NCBI GenBank assembly: GCA_015501585.1
Contig: JADNRY010000326.1
Location: 1-64,000, forward strand
Length of the DNA stretch: 64,000 nucleotides
Source of the DNA: Rhodocollybia butyracea
Lineage: Eukaryota > Basidiomycota > Agaricomycetes > Agaricales > Omphalotaceae
Reading direction: 5' to 3'
This document shows, piece by piece, positions 10,979-23,400 of the stretch (position 1 is the first letter of the stretch; every line of letters starts with the position of its first letter). The notes beneath the pieces are model-generated. The model was not told the origin of the DNA. It made no database searches and saw only the letters and a program-made list of their open reading frames with translations. A program made the translations under genes and the position numbers.

Positions 10979-13005
10979 TGTGTAAGTATTAGTTCAAGAT
11001 TGGAGATTCGTTGCGGATGGGAAGGAAGGAAGGAGGGATTTATTATATGGCATGGTCCAAGAGTTGCACACCGGATCCAGAGACTACTCCGGCGTGGGTA
11101 CGTACACTCATACTGAAGGTGTACTATTCAGACAGGTTTTTACCTTGTCCATTTTCGAAGAAGAAGCAAGTTTTGAGGACAGTTTGCGCTAAATTACTTG
11201 CGAAAAGTCAAGATTAGGTCCTGCTGGATCCTTTGGGCTCGATTGTGTCCTGGGCGTGGCCTGTTCTCATTGGGGAACACTGTCAGATACGTACATAAAT
11301 TGCCTCGGACCTGTGTAGAATCATACTATGCCTAATTGGCATAATATGGTAGTATGGATTTGACATACAATAAAAGCCGGATAATGGAGACATTGGTGCT
11401 TGCATTGACCATTGAAGTTGTTGAGCTAGACCAGATGATGGTTGAAGGAAGGGAGGGATCGATCGAATGAAGTTGGACCTAGCTGCGGCGTCCCACCGAC
11501 CGCGGCCATCAAATATATGGCAAGGCCAGTGACATGATTCAATTGATGCTGTCATTAACAAATCATTTGAGGGTAGGCCAGTGGTTGCGGCCACTCTTTT
11601 GCACTCCTTTGCTTCCTACCGAGCATCGTCAGTTTGTGCATGAGATGATGTCTATAAATATGCCAAAATGTTACAACTGTCCTGGCTACCATTATAACAC
11701 CCATTTATAGTACAGTTTTGTTCACTTCATCTCGAGACTGGGATTCAGTTGTCACTTGAAAAGTTCCATCAAACAACCCTATACTCAAGCAATTTATGGA
11801 GGAATTTTGATCAAATTATGATTTTTTGTTATGGAACGTATGACAGCATACAGCCAGACTGTCATAGTTTTCCATTTGCTGATGTTGCCGATAAGTGGTT
11901 TATATTTTTCTCCGGTATCTCCAAGTAATTATTGTGAGAATTAACTTTTTTTTGAGTTTTTTGAAATATCTATGGGCTCTGAGAGTGCTTCTGAGGCACG
12001 AGACAATCTCTGACATACAGAAACCACCTAGAAAATATGAGAAACAGTGGCGGATCTAGATGGCACACAGTGCCTCCAACCGACAGATTTAAAGCTTCCT
12101 ATTACCTAAATGGAGCTAATGATCATTGATGGTACGTTTGCACTACAGAGGTAACTGGTGCCTCGAGTGTTAATGTACTATTATCTTCATCGAAGGAGCC
12201 TTCCGAGGTCCGCAGGTGGTTTCCAAGTAGCCTCCATATATAGTTCATACCCAACTCGGCCACCTGAATCCTGATAAGGAAGGATTCAAAGTCACGGTTC
12301 AAGATCTCCCATGGTGCAAATGAGAAACATTCGCGCTAATTAGTTGCAGTCTACAATATTTGAGCATTGAGCACAAGGCCGATACTTTCAAATGTTTCAT
12401 TCTGTACCAAATAAGGAAGTACTTAGCTGAGTTATCTAATTTTTCTCAGATGCCAATATACCCTTAAGCCCTATTTGCTGAATAGTACAATGGGAAATAA
12501 AGTTATGCAGCAAAATTTTGCAGACTCAAGGCAATTGATGGACTGCGGGAAGTAAATGACGATGAGGTCAAGGACTTGGCCCAGCTGAGAAAGATGAATA
12601 GAGACTAGAGTTCACGAAAGCTTGATTCAGATAATAATTTAATACCAATATGCAGTCTCTGTATATCTCTGCAGTAACTTCCTAACTATTTTTGTGCACT
12701 AGTCCTAGTCCTTCAAGATAGCCCCGGAAATTCTTGTTTCTAGTAGCAAATGGAGAACAACCTTACGCACAAGACCTGCCATCTTAGATTTGTAGTTCCG
12801 AATCCGATGAGCTTCTTCTAATATTTATCCCCACTCCTCAATTAAGGTTCAAATTTCTATACTAAGATGGTACACTGCAAGGTAAGTCAAAGGACTAGTG
12901 ACTACAAGTACGACAGATCACTTTCAAATAAAAAGGGATACAGGAGAGCGTGGATTCCCTCAGGTCTTGTTTGCGCGTCAACCTCTTCCAAGTTTTTCTA
13001 TTATC
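10979..13005. other. Intergenic region between methyltransferase and sulfurase-like gene
   Basis: The two genes are divergent, so this 2-kb stretch holds both promoters. A TATA-like tctataaatat lies at about 11650-11660. I see no conserved ORF, tandem array or copy elsewhere in the window. Confidence 0.45.
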
Positions 13006-15240
13006 ATGAGTAATTCACAGTCCAACCACAGTCAAAATTCTGGTGTTCACCAATCACAGCGGGGTATATCCGGCACAACCCCGTTGAGCAAGAGCGAAAC
13101 TACACCACCGCATTTACTTCCATGTTCACTGGGGTCACATCAGGCTTATTGTTCATGTCCAAATCAAAACGTTCCGGAAGATCCAGCAGCAGAGCATGCT
13201 TTCGAGGCTTTTATAACGCAGTTTCCTCGTAAGAATTCCTCGCCTTGGGCCATTTAAATACCTGATTTCTCGTCAGAATATCGCCTAACATGGATGCTTG
13301 ACACTCTACGGCGTAGTGATTACACTCGGCTCTCACGAACCTTGCCTGACGGTTCTAGAGAGACAGAAACCTATGTTGACTACATGGGTGGCGCGCTCTA
13401 TCCGGAATCTCTAATCCGAGTCCATACCGAGTTTCTTACAGGCAATGTACTGGGAAATACACACTCCATTAGCGCTAGGTACGTTTTAATTTATTAGCCT
13501 ATTTTGGGAGCGCTCTGAACTGGAATAGCTCACAGCTTTCATTGAAACATGTGGAAGAAGCGAGGACGGCCGTCCTTAGATTTTTTGATGCTCCACAGTC
13601 TGTCTCTGAGGACGACTTAAATGAGTACACAGTGGTATTCACCTCCAATGCATCCGGAGCTCTCAAGCTCGTGGGGGAAGCATATCAATTCACAAGAGGT
13701 AAGTATATCTGCTATGAGTATTAATTCCCCACCAATGTGATCTTTAGGAAGCTCCTTTGTCTTATGCGAGGATTCACACAATAGTGTCAATGGTATCCGT
13801 GAATTTGCGAGACGAGGAGAGGCTAACGTGGTTTACATTCCCGTTGATCGCCAAGCAAACCAAGGAGGTGCATTCAATTTGGATGAGGCCAAAGTGAGTA
13901 TATGCGTTCTATTGAGCCCACTGCCATCTGATATTCCTTTTAATTCGTTTGAAGAGTGCGCTTTTAAAAAAACAAACCCCCGCAGGGTGCATCGAGTCTC
14001 TTTGCACTGACAGGTTTGTCCAATATAACCAATGCCAAATGTCCCGGTTTGTATACATCTGCATCTCCGGAAGAGGGAGATGCCTCAATTGTCACTTATG
14101 CTCGGACCCTTGGATATCATACAATCTTGGATGCTGCTGCATTGGCACCAACGTCACGAATATCTCTTGCCCAGATCCCTGTTGATGCACTTGTGGTGTC
14201 TTTTTACAAAATGTTTGGATTCCCAACTGGTATTGGAGCACTTTTAGTAAGTTTTTTCGTTAGTTCTGCTTCATAGTATAATTAATCCTTTGCCCCAGGT
14301 GCGAAAAGGATTTCTCCGTATGCTCAAAAGCAAGCGACCATGGTTTGCCGGAGGATCAGTAGAAGTCGTGCAGGTTCCCGGATGGGCCTACACAATGAAA
14401 GGTGTGGGAGAAGAACCTGAAAGTTTCGAAGTATAGATATCCGCTAAACCGTTTGAAACAATGATATTTATAAGCTATTTCTTCCACAGGATGGGACAAT
14501 TAATTACCTTCTTCTCCCTGCGATAACTTCAGGTCTTCGTCTTCTCTCCATGTACCTTCCATACTTGCCCCTTCGCTTGCACTGCCTGGTGCATCATCTC
14601 ATTTCCGAGATAAGCCAAATACGGCATCATGGCGGGGATGGGGATATGGAACGAGGCTTGAGAGTATGTCAAGTTCTCTCCCGAAAACCCACGAAAACTT
14701 TGCAAAGTCTCGGAGAGACCGATGATGAGACGGGAGGGATAATAACATGCATCTTTGTCGATGTCAGTTACTCTTTAGTAACCCCTTTTTTTACTGTGGT
14801 GCTGATGCTTTAATAAATGCATTTAGGAAGCAGGGAAGCCGTTTCCTTTGTCGTTCATCGCTCACTCTGCTGCACAGGAGGGTATTTCTCTTCGGACAGG
14901 ATGTATGTGTAATCCTGGTGGAACCAGAGCCCTGCTAGGAATACAGAGAAGCATGAAATTTGTCGAGGACGGCAGACTGATGCGTGAGGATACGTCACTA
15001 CAGCAGCAAAAGCAAGCGGGCACAACTTGTATTAACTTTGCTAATTTGCCAACCCACCAAAGGGGATCAGTAGAATTTGGTGTGGTTCGGATAAGTCTGG
15101 GACTAGGCTCCGACTGGAGCGATGTATGGCGGGTACTTCAGTGGGCAAGGAAGGTAAGTGATGCTGGAGAACGGAGGGAGATGTGGGGGAGGTGGATGGC
15201 TAGAGATGGGCGATCCACGACGGAGGACAATGATGTGTAA
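13006..15240 (+). CDS. Class-V aminotransferase / molybdenum-cofactor-sulfurase-like protein, copy 1
   Basis: PLP-dependent cysteine-desulfurase-type protein resembling the N-terminal domain of Mo-cofactor sulfurase, with no MOSC domain. Eight exons splice as 13006-13228, 13277-13478, 13529-13698, 13748-13893, 13955 or 13986-14246, 14299-14430, 14490-14762, 14827-15240. Motifs in order: [56 protein letters not shown] (PLP-contacting Asp), [15 protein letters not shown] (the Schiff-base Lys region), and GCMCNPGG near the C-terminus, the position of the persulfide-carrying Cys. The ATG at 13006 opens a Ser/Gln-rich leader. Oddity: exon 5 from 13955 carries seven A where copy 2 has six, which shifts the frame. 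Using the AG at 13984-13985 instead drops 31 nt and restores it, giving about 606 residues. The substrate may be molybdenum cofactor or another sulfur acceptor. Confidence 0.8.
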
Positions 15241-15525
15241 GATTGTTGAATCAAAGAAATTCTTGGACTGTATTACATCTAAATAAAGAAGTATTTAAAA
15301 AATGTTCAATGTACCACCAACGCTAAAAAAATCTACAATTACTGTTAAGTACTCGGAGTCATGCGTGATTTTCATGAAGGTCTAGAGATGCAATTCTCAT
15401 AAATAAGTTTCAAGCTATGGACTCGGAGCCTGTGTGTAGTACACATTACTACTATTTAATAGAGTCCCCGCCATAGTATGTGTATTGTGTATGAGTATTG
15501 TGATCCAGACTTTTCTCCTGGGGGC
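15241..15525. other. Convergent 3' flanks
   Basis: Spacer between the sulfurase-like gene (+) and the membrane-protein-like gene (-). It includes aataaag at about 15282, a likely polyadenylation signal for the plus-strand gene. It is duplicated with small indels at 45138-45435. Confidence 0.5.
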
Positions 15526-16404
15526 TTATGATCTGAGTGATGGGGAAGTCGGTGTGGGAGGCAGCGGAGTGGCAGGATGAAGTGTCATAATTAACCGCGG
15601 AGATGGTGGTGGTCTAGGGGTACGCGGAGAGCGCACACCCTCATCTAGTAGTGGAATTTTCGGTCTTCCATTTGGTGCACAATGCTTTCTGATCTGGTTG
15701 TGGACTTTCATCGGAATGCAGGGGAAATGTGGATAATGTGTGTCTTGGATATAGCTTGCCGTGGCGGGTGAGGCGCTGGTAGAGGGCAGTTCGGGGGTGT
15801 GGTGCGCACTGGTTGTGCTAGATAAGTAAAGACAGGCGAAGACTAAGTGATTACTACTCCAGTTGGCCAGTGTGGGGTCGTAGTATTAATGAGGGCAGTG
15901 AGCATGGGGCCGCATGGCAAGAAGGGCGGATCATTGAAGGAAGGGGGGAAGAGAGGGCAGAGTCGACTTTAAATTTGGGGAAGTAGTATCATGAACCATA
16001 AATCCAAACTAATGTAATCTGAAATCTGAACGACACCATCAACACACAGCGAATATACAACTCACATTAAAGCATCTGGCACTGGTATCATCAATGTGCA
16101 AACTCAACCTGAAAAATATGTTCCCCCAATTCCAAACTATACTCCGTCCAGCGGACCGCGCTAACGACTATCTCTGGGACCCATAGGCTGATTATAATCG
16201 CACAAATCCACAACACAGGCGCCAAATCATCCAGGAACAGCGAAGCCCCCACGGTATAAGCCCAAAGTGCGTCGAGAGGACCTGTTTATCGATACATCTC
16301 AAAAATACACGAGCCTCCAGTTTCCACCAGCGTCCGCTTTTCTCTGCACTTCTTCCGTATGAAGATACTGCCCAACGCAAAGACGGGCAGAACGCGCCGA
16401 TCAT
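15526..16404 (-). CDS. Small membrane protein with proline-rich tail (fungal, unidentified), copy 1
   Basis: Minus-strand gene read from two duplicated copies. The best exon (about 16080-16270) encodes a hydrophobic segment, GASLFLDDLAPVLWICAIIISL, followed by WVPEIV.SAVRW.EYSL. An upstream piece (about 16290-16380) reads VLPVFALGSIFIRKK and LVETGGSCIF. The C-terminal exon (15526-15660) reads SPRTPRPPPSPR and LPPTPTSPS before its stop. Copies at 45436-46330 keep the same frames. I cannot place every intron: a 27-nt gap between the LVETGG and DALWAYTVG frames is too short for a comfortable intron, so a frameshift is possible. It looks like one of the many fungal multi-pass proteins with a cytosolic Pro-rich tail; no named family is claimed. 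Convergent with the sulfurase-like gene. Confidence 0.45.
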
Positions 16405-16429
16405 CTCACGAGCACGTGAAGACTGCTTT

Positions 16430-17900
16430 TGATTTCATGTTTTGACCAATGGCACGTCTTTCGGTTCACAGTATCCTGGGCTCTGGTCTTCTACATCCCT
16501 GTCTTTGTGGTGCTTGCGCTCTACGCTTCCTTCCACTCTCACTTTCTCTCATGGAATCTTAGAAGAATATCACAAGGACGAGCTTGGATTAGAAGAAGCA
16601 GATTAACACGCGTCTTAGGACAGGTGTTCACTTCAACAACTGAAACCGCCAATGCGAATGCCCTCTCCCCTCCGAATTCCACAACGAAAATCACTCAAAA
16701 TCCAGTATGCAACTCCAAAGACAAAGAACGTACGGCATTTCCAAGTGACCTTCGCATTCCTCGTTCCCTCTATCTACCGACATCGCCAATCGATCTCATA
16801 TCGGTCTTTATTCCTCAAGGCCTTAGGCCTTATCGATTATCGGCGTCGCCATTATAAGATCTCATACATCCATCCGTAGGATACATCTCGCTTTCCTTTA
16901 TTCTCTCTGAGTCTTATCGATCTTATCCCTTATCAGTGTCGCCATCTCATCCGTACATCCGTACAATACATCCTGACGGGATTTGAGATGACAGGGCATT
17001 TCTTCATGTGTACTTGGGCGCATTTGTGGCGATAATTAGGATTATGGTCGTGATGAAGTGAGTTCTTTGTTGCATCCAGGAATTAAGTTGTTCTGACGTT
17101 TGCGTTAGTCTGGCCCTCTGTTGTCAACCTGATATACCAACTTACAGTCCATGGGTTCGCATATCCGACTATTCGTTGCTCATCATACACCAGCCATACT
17201 GCTTCATTTATCCCAGTTACCGCAAATTCACCGCTTCAAAGCTTCAAATTCAAACCTCGTAAGCTCTGCCCAACCATCGCTATCTTTCACAACCAACATC
17301 TCTCAAAATCCAGATATCCAAGTCCAAAGGCATGGTGTTGCCGCATCACTTTCACTCCTTGTTCTCTTGACCTTATCGATATCCCTCTTTGGCGCCGTCT
17401 TATCATCCGCCATGGTGGGACTGTACGTGACGGGACTCTTTTTTCAAGTGATTTAGTACCGCTTTTGTGGACTAGAAGCGTTACGCTCGGTATACTGAGT
17501 GTTTTTGACGTTGTGTATATCGTTCTGACGTCTAGTTTAGTGTTTGGCCCTCTGTCATCGACCTAGGACCTACTTGGCGACCGTGGATTCGCACATCCGG
17601 CCATTCAGTGTCTCATACTTAGGACACACTGGTCGCCTTCCCATTACCGCAAACGCATCTGGTCTTGACGCGGGTAGTCTACCTCCCTTGGAGGGGTATA
17701 CGCGTTTTGATGTCCTATTAGCTTCAGTGGTCGAGAGGAAGACAAGGGAGAGTTTAACAGTGTTGCAGGTAGTCTATCTATTATACGATGTACTCACAAT
17801 CCAAATTACGTTACTACTGAAGATGAATATGTACTGAGCAGATCGCTCGTGAACCCTACCTGATGCATCCTCTTCAATCATCCGAAAGTACGCTTTCAAT
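16430..17900 (+). repeat. Module R, copy inside unit 1
   Basis: Homologous to 5600-9200 and to 27290-27890 plus 41290-42170. It contains the ctctggtcttctac block (hydrophobic frame VSWALVFYIPVFVVLALYA at 16465-16520), the acaacgaaaatcactcaaaatcc block, and two tandem degenerate units at 16980-17240 and 17290-17660. A frame at 17544-17837 (ending VYLLYDVLTIQITLLLKMNMY) is shared in part with unit 2. 16861-17696 is missing from unit 2. I see no intact gene. Confidence 0.5.
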
Positions 17901-18028
17901 CAGACGTTCGGTGGTTGAAGTAAAGGAAATACATGTCCAATAACAAGCGCAGTAATTGTGAGCGCCAATATTAAGAGGTATCGTACCCGTTATCTGTAGA
18001 ACTGATAATCACTTATCAGTGAATTATT

Positions 18029-18900
18029 GTGGGTAGGCGTCCTAAAACGTACCAGCTACCCTCACAGTCACCTCACGCACCCCAACTTGAATCAACAACA
18101 CTACCAACCATTCGAGGTTCCGTCACACGTTGTCAATATTACAAGAACGCGAATGAGTCTCGGAAGATGAGAGATAGAAGCAAAGACTGGCCACCAAGAT
18201 TTCACCGGCGCCAGCAGCTCTGCCTTCAATCGCTCTGTAATCATCCACCGTCCGAAAGGTACTGGTCCAGAGGTATTGAGGAAATGTGTTACTGTCCTGA
18301 ATGATTTTGTTCCTGCAAGCCAGCGAGCGCACGTGTAGAATCGCTGGAGGAACATAGATACATTTGCGAGGCCCGGAGGAGTGACGTGAATGAGTGAAAA
18401 GGAAGGAAAGGAATGAACAGAAGCAAGGAAGTGGGGAAGCTGCACGACGGCATACACAGGGTCGGATTGATCACCTCCGGATCGGATTGAGGACTTGCTA
18501 TACGAAGCGTCGCGACCGCCAGAAGACCCAGATTCCACCAATCCGTGCCCAGTGATTAGAAGGAGGTTGAAAATGTTGAGGTCTGGGATTTGTCCTGTTA
18601 TTAGGAAGCCGATACAGAGGGATCCGGAGATAATTTGTTAGAAGGGACGGACGGCGGGAGCGGCGAAAGAAGTGGGAAGTCGGCATTGGACTGCGATGAT
18701 ATCGTCGCCCAGACTCGAATTGGCCATTGACCGAGATGCATGCGGCTTGGAAAAGATGTTCGACCACCGCTGCAGAATGAGCAGAAAAAGGTGTACAAGA
18801 ACTTCTAGCTTTGGGAGCAGGACTAGTAGTAATGAAAGTTCTAGTAGACGAAGTTGAGCGTGAGCAACAAGCGATAATAGACACCACTTACCTCGTAAAG
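18029..18900. other. Hypothetical locus duplicated in unit 2 and partly at 42170-42840
   Basis: In the plus direction the frame VDTT..RRSLGRQEIEATTG, then SNRTIIIRRLKGTGPEVLKKC is readable in copy 2 (47204-47440) and in diverged form at 42250-42400, while unit 1 has lost it by indels. On the minus strand, longer frames (18101-18541, 18498-18887) are also open in unit 2. Neither strand has a domain I recognise. The three-way comparison shows mutations in all codon positions, so the locus is probably decayed. Confidence 0.35.
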
Positions 18901-19312
18901 TCTTCCTACGTCGGATACTGGAAATTTCCAGATATAATAATATAGCCATGTTTACTCTCTCTCACAGCTCTTCCCTTGTTCTCAGAAACATTTGCAACAG
19001 AATGGGCTGTCGCCTCGAAAAGTAGACGTGTTTTGCGGCGTATAGAGTGCAACTAGCGAGAGTAACGTCTGGATCTGATTGTTGAAACATTCACAAAGAG
19101 GCAGAAAGGCCGGAAAAACCGCAAAAAGCAACGGGCTTTTGCATTTGTATTTCAAGGCGGAAACAATAAGAATGGAAACAACGCCAACGCTGTCATTCTG
19201 AGCCTGCCAACCGGTCACGGTGCAACGGCAAGGATTTGCACGTCCGAATTGCGCTGAAAAACAATCCTTGTAGCAATAAAGCAGACGCAGAGGCGTGAAA
19301 GTGGACTGGATA
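18901..19312. other. Spacer duplicated almost unchanged in unit 2
   Basis: Matches 48001-48414 nearly base for base. No gene is seen on either strand. It ends at the TA into which the first MITE-like element inserted. Confidence 0.5.
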
Positions 19313-19686
19313 CTATCACTCCCGTAGTGTTTCAAAATTTTTTAAAAAGCATGCTGCAAATGCCTTTAACCTCCCTCGATGGCCACCGGATTTAGAGGGA
19401 ATAGAGGATGGTACTGAACGAAACTTTCTATCTATTTTTTATTATCCAATTTTATGCTATTCGAGCTCGAGAGCTTTCCCGGTGCATTTCCCGTAGTGTT
19501 TCAAAAAATCAGAAAATGCTTGTGCAGCGAATATCTAATGGAATTTGATTCTAAAAACACTGGCAACATAGAAAAGACCAGTATACATTTCATTTCCAGA
19601 GCATACTTAGTGAGATTTGTGACAGAATAACCTTCAAAGGACATTTTGAAACACTACGGGATTTTGAAACACTGTGGGAATGATAG
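19313..19686. mobile_element. MITE-like element 1 (TA target, Tc1/mariner-like)
   Basis: 374 bp with imperfect 26-bp inverted ends: ctatcactcccgtagtgttt at the left matches the complement of gaaacactgtgggaatgatag at the right. It is flanked by TA at 19311-19312 and 19687-19688. Unit 2 keeps the empty site gtggactggataatgaatta (about 48403-48422). Additional internal copies of the end motif (cgtagtgtttcaaaa at 19491, gaaacactacgggat at 19648) suggest repeated internal duplication. It has no coding capacity. Confidence 0.75.
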
Positions 19687-19688
19687 TA

Positions 19689-20194
19689 GAGTGTATTTGG
19701 AACCCCCTGGCAATGTTGCGTGTAAGTTTTCGAAAGTTGCGACAGCTTTAAGATCGAAAAATCCGATCATATTCTGTCAGACGTCATCGTAAAGATTAGG
19801 GTTAGAAACCCTTGGCGCCGTCGTTGCAGGTCGTTGCACTCGATGACGACGATAAGTTTATCGGCGAGACCCATAGCTAATGCGCTAAGATCTAAGAGGC
19901 TTGTACAGAATAATCCAATGAATTTGCCATGTAGTCTAAGGTATATACTAATTCAATGATAACAGCGCAAATATTTGAATATTTGAGGCTTGCTCGTCGT
20001 TTCCTCCAGCGACGAGGCCATGAGAGCGATGAGGAGGCAACGACGTTCAACGGCGACAGCGATGATGGGCCGATGACGACGTATGCAAATCGGGAGATCT
20101 TAGGGTTAGGCCGATCGAATGAGCTGCCAGCTCTTTTTGGAAAGTTGCATCAAGTTTTCAACAAGTTGCGAAAAAAGTGTCTCCAAATACACTC
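19689..20194. mobile_element. MITE-like element 2
   Basis: 506 bp with perfect 13-bp inverted ends gagtgtatttgga / tccaaatacactc, flanked by tagta at 19684-19688 and 20195-20199. It abuts the right end of MITE-like element 1, so it inserted into the TAGTA formed by that element's terminus and its TA duplication. A subterminal block aaagttgc.aca is also inverted. A 87-codon frame at 19956-20219 runs out of the element and is not convincing. Confidence 0.75.
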
Positions 20195-20289
20195 TAGTAA
20201 TGAATTAATGAAGCTTTGAAGACGAAGATTTGAGTGTCGAAGCTCTCAACGGAAAGCAATGAATGTCAAAACTGACAGTGACACGGGAT

Positions 20290-20313
20290 GACACGGGATC
20301 ATGATCCCGTGTC
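20290..20313. other. Perfect 24-bp palindrome
   Basis: The sequence is a 12-bp arm (gacacgggatca) joined directly to its complement, just upstream of NLR1. Unit 2 has only cacgggatggacacgggatattc at the matching place, so the palindrome arose or was lost after duplication. Confidence 0.6.
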
Positions 20314-20427
20314 CATTCTTTTGACGTTATTTTCAAAAATGGACAGTCCCTCATTTCGTCCATCAACAGATTGTTTCTTGATATCGTACCACCATCATCG
20401 CCGCAATTTTCGTGAATCCAGTAACGC

Positions 20428-23400
20428 ATGTCTACCACACTTAACCCAAAGCTCGATTTGTCCAAGTATGTTATCCGACTCCTTCATTGAATCCTTTCAT
20501 CGATCGCTGACCCGTGTTAATCGATAGGTTGGTTTTCAAAATCGAGGGTACGCCGCAGTCATATATTCATGTCTTCTGCTCATTTGTGTGTGAAAATACC
20601 AGCGATCAAGCTCAAACTCGATAACCCTCCAAAAAGCGGGAAAATCTCCGTGACTCTTCAAGCTAAGAAAGATGGCATGCTTGATGAGAAAGGCGGTGTT
20701 GCCAAGAGTGGCCGCCAAAAAGTAAATCGTGAGATGCAATGGGAGATGAACACCAACATGTGAGTGCTTAATTTTGGTTTGATTTTTTGGGATAGTATGC
20801 CCCGCACACATTTGAATATCTGCATGTACCTTGAATACATAGAGCCTTTTCGGAGCTGCCACTGGCTTTGCAGATCTCTATCATGTGCATTAAATTGACA
20901 ATTTGATGAGTAGCGTTGTGGATGCACAAGGGATCATCACTGTGGACGTTGAAGAGCACCACAGAGTGCGCAAATCCAAATCTTTAGTTTCCAGCCCATT
21001 GTCACTCAAGAATGAAGACATCTTTGATAAATTTGTCAAATCAGGTGTAACACGTAGGTAGCCTATCAAACGCAGATAACTTTTGCTGATACGGTTTTGC
21101 AATCTCAAAGGGGACGCTCAAGAATTCACCTTGACTGGAGCTGATTTGACAATCATACTGAGCATTTCTGCTGTAAGTGCTGACACCATTCGAGACATTT
21201 TTCCATCTTGACATCAGAATGAATAGTATTCACTTGATCATCTTTTGAAAACATTTAGTCCTCCTAGGGAAGTATCAAGCTGGGCTTGACTTAATCTTGC
21301 AATTAGCAAGTGCTGTGGGAGGAGTGAGTTAATCTTTAATTGTTCAAAGTGCTCAAAGTCTTCAAAACTCATGGTCACTTTAACAGTTAAATGCTGCAGC
21401 CGGAGTAGCCATAAGTGCAGCCACTCAAGCTTTTGAGGTAGGAACTTCTGTTGAGTTTACATGAGAATGTTCAGTAACTTGAAAACTTCAATCTCTAGTT
21501 TCTGAAAAAACAGGAAAAGTGTCATCAGGATATCCTTGGTCTTTTTGAACAGATGGGAGCCATGCTTTTCATCATTGCAGATGCTGGCCCACTCAAGGAC
21601 CATTCAAATGTGGCAAAAGAAGTCATTGGTTCTATTCTAGAGTGCATCCAAGGGGCTGTTGAGCAAGTATTGATAAAATGTCAGGAGAATATGCTGAGTA
21701 AGTGCAAATAGACTGGCTCTCCACATATTGTAAATTGATTTGAAAATTTATAGAGCAGCTAATATTTTCATCAGACCTTGCAGACAAAATTTCTGACTTC
21801 CGCAACAAATTTGATGATTTGAAACAACAGTACAGAGATGTTTTGAGTCAAGTTACTAGTCTACTCGCCCTGTCCATTGGTAAGAGAATGAATAACTATC
21901 TACATATATTAGTGACACTAAAAAAGCAATGTTCTGCAGAGCATGACAGGATCCTTACAGAGAAATTGAAGCCTCAGTCTCATGAAGGCTACAAAGTTTG
22001 CAACAAGGATACCCGTGTTGCGCTTCTGTCCAATCTGGTAAAAAGCATCAAGGAGAAGAGCATTGTTTGGCTGCATGGCCTGGCAGGAACAGGCAAAAGT
22101 TCCATTGTGGGCTCACTTGAACAGAAATTCTGTGAGAAGCCAGTTGATCCAGATCTCACTGGTATTGAGTTGGCCATTGGTTTTCATTGTACACGAGGAA
22201 CCAGATCTGAAGATTTGAATATTCTGGTTCCCACACTGGCTTACAATATTGCAAGAAAATATCCTGCATTTAAAGGATGTTTGGCAGATGATCCACAGCT
22301 AAGCACTTCAGGTGGATTGCATCACCAATTCAAAAATCTCTTGCATCAGCCATTGAAGATACTGAAAAATGAGAAAAATAGATCTCCTCCAAGCCAAATA
22401 TTAGTTATCATTGATGCACTTGATGAGTGGGCGGTGGAAAAGGACAGCCGTAAATTGTTTTTGGAGGAGGTTCAAGACCTGTGCAGGAACCATGACTGGA
22501 TCAAGTTTGTGATAAGCAGTAGGCCAAATACTGAGATCAGGGAAGCTTTTGCAGGTGGGGAGCATCTAGAAATGGATATTCAGCAGGATCCAAATACCCA
22601 GGAGGACATTGCAATGTTTCTCAGACAATGTATCAGGAAAGAGCCTAAGGTGGCTCAGGCCATCAATGAGGAGGACGAGCTATGGTTACTGGCTTATGTA
22701 GAGTCACTCTTTATATTGGCAGACACTGCATTCAAATTCCTGGCTCATGGGCTTGCACCCAAAAAAACAGTTGGATATTATGAAGAACTTACAAAAGAAA
22801 GAATCCAGGGCTAATCCCTATGGCATCCTATATGATCTATACAGCACTGTTTTGACAGAGGCCATACAAGACCGAGAGCATGATACTGGGGACTACATGA
22901 ATGTCATTGCTACACTGTTTATACTGGAGTACCCAGTGACAGAAAAGGCATTGAGGGAACTCACTGGTGATTATACGGTGGATGCAGTTGAATCACTGGG
23001 TGCGGTGCTGTACAAAAGTGGGGATGGCAAAATTAAATTCCATCTATCTTTCAGAGAATTCTTGCAGATTGAAGGAAAGAAAAGGGGTTTAATATCAATC
23101 TGAAGGAACAACATAAGCATCTTACAGATGCCTGTTTGAAAGTCTTGATGACCAAGTTGAAATTCAACATCTGCAAGCTAGACAATTCCAGTATTCCCAA
23201 TGAATTGGTATCAAATCCTGATATAAAGACACGAGTTGGAAAATATATCTCCGAAGAGCTTCAGTACTCCTGTGAGAATTGGGCTCACCATTTGGGTGAG
23301 ATAGAGCAACCAGATGATGCTATGATGGCACAGGTAGTACAGCTAGTGAATGAGGAGAAGATTGTATATTGGATGGAGTGCTTGAGCTTGATGGGAAGAA

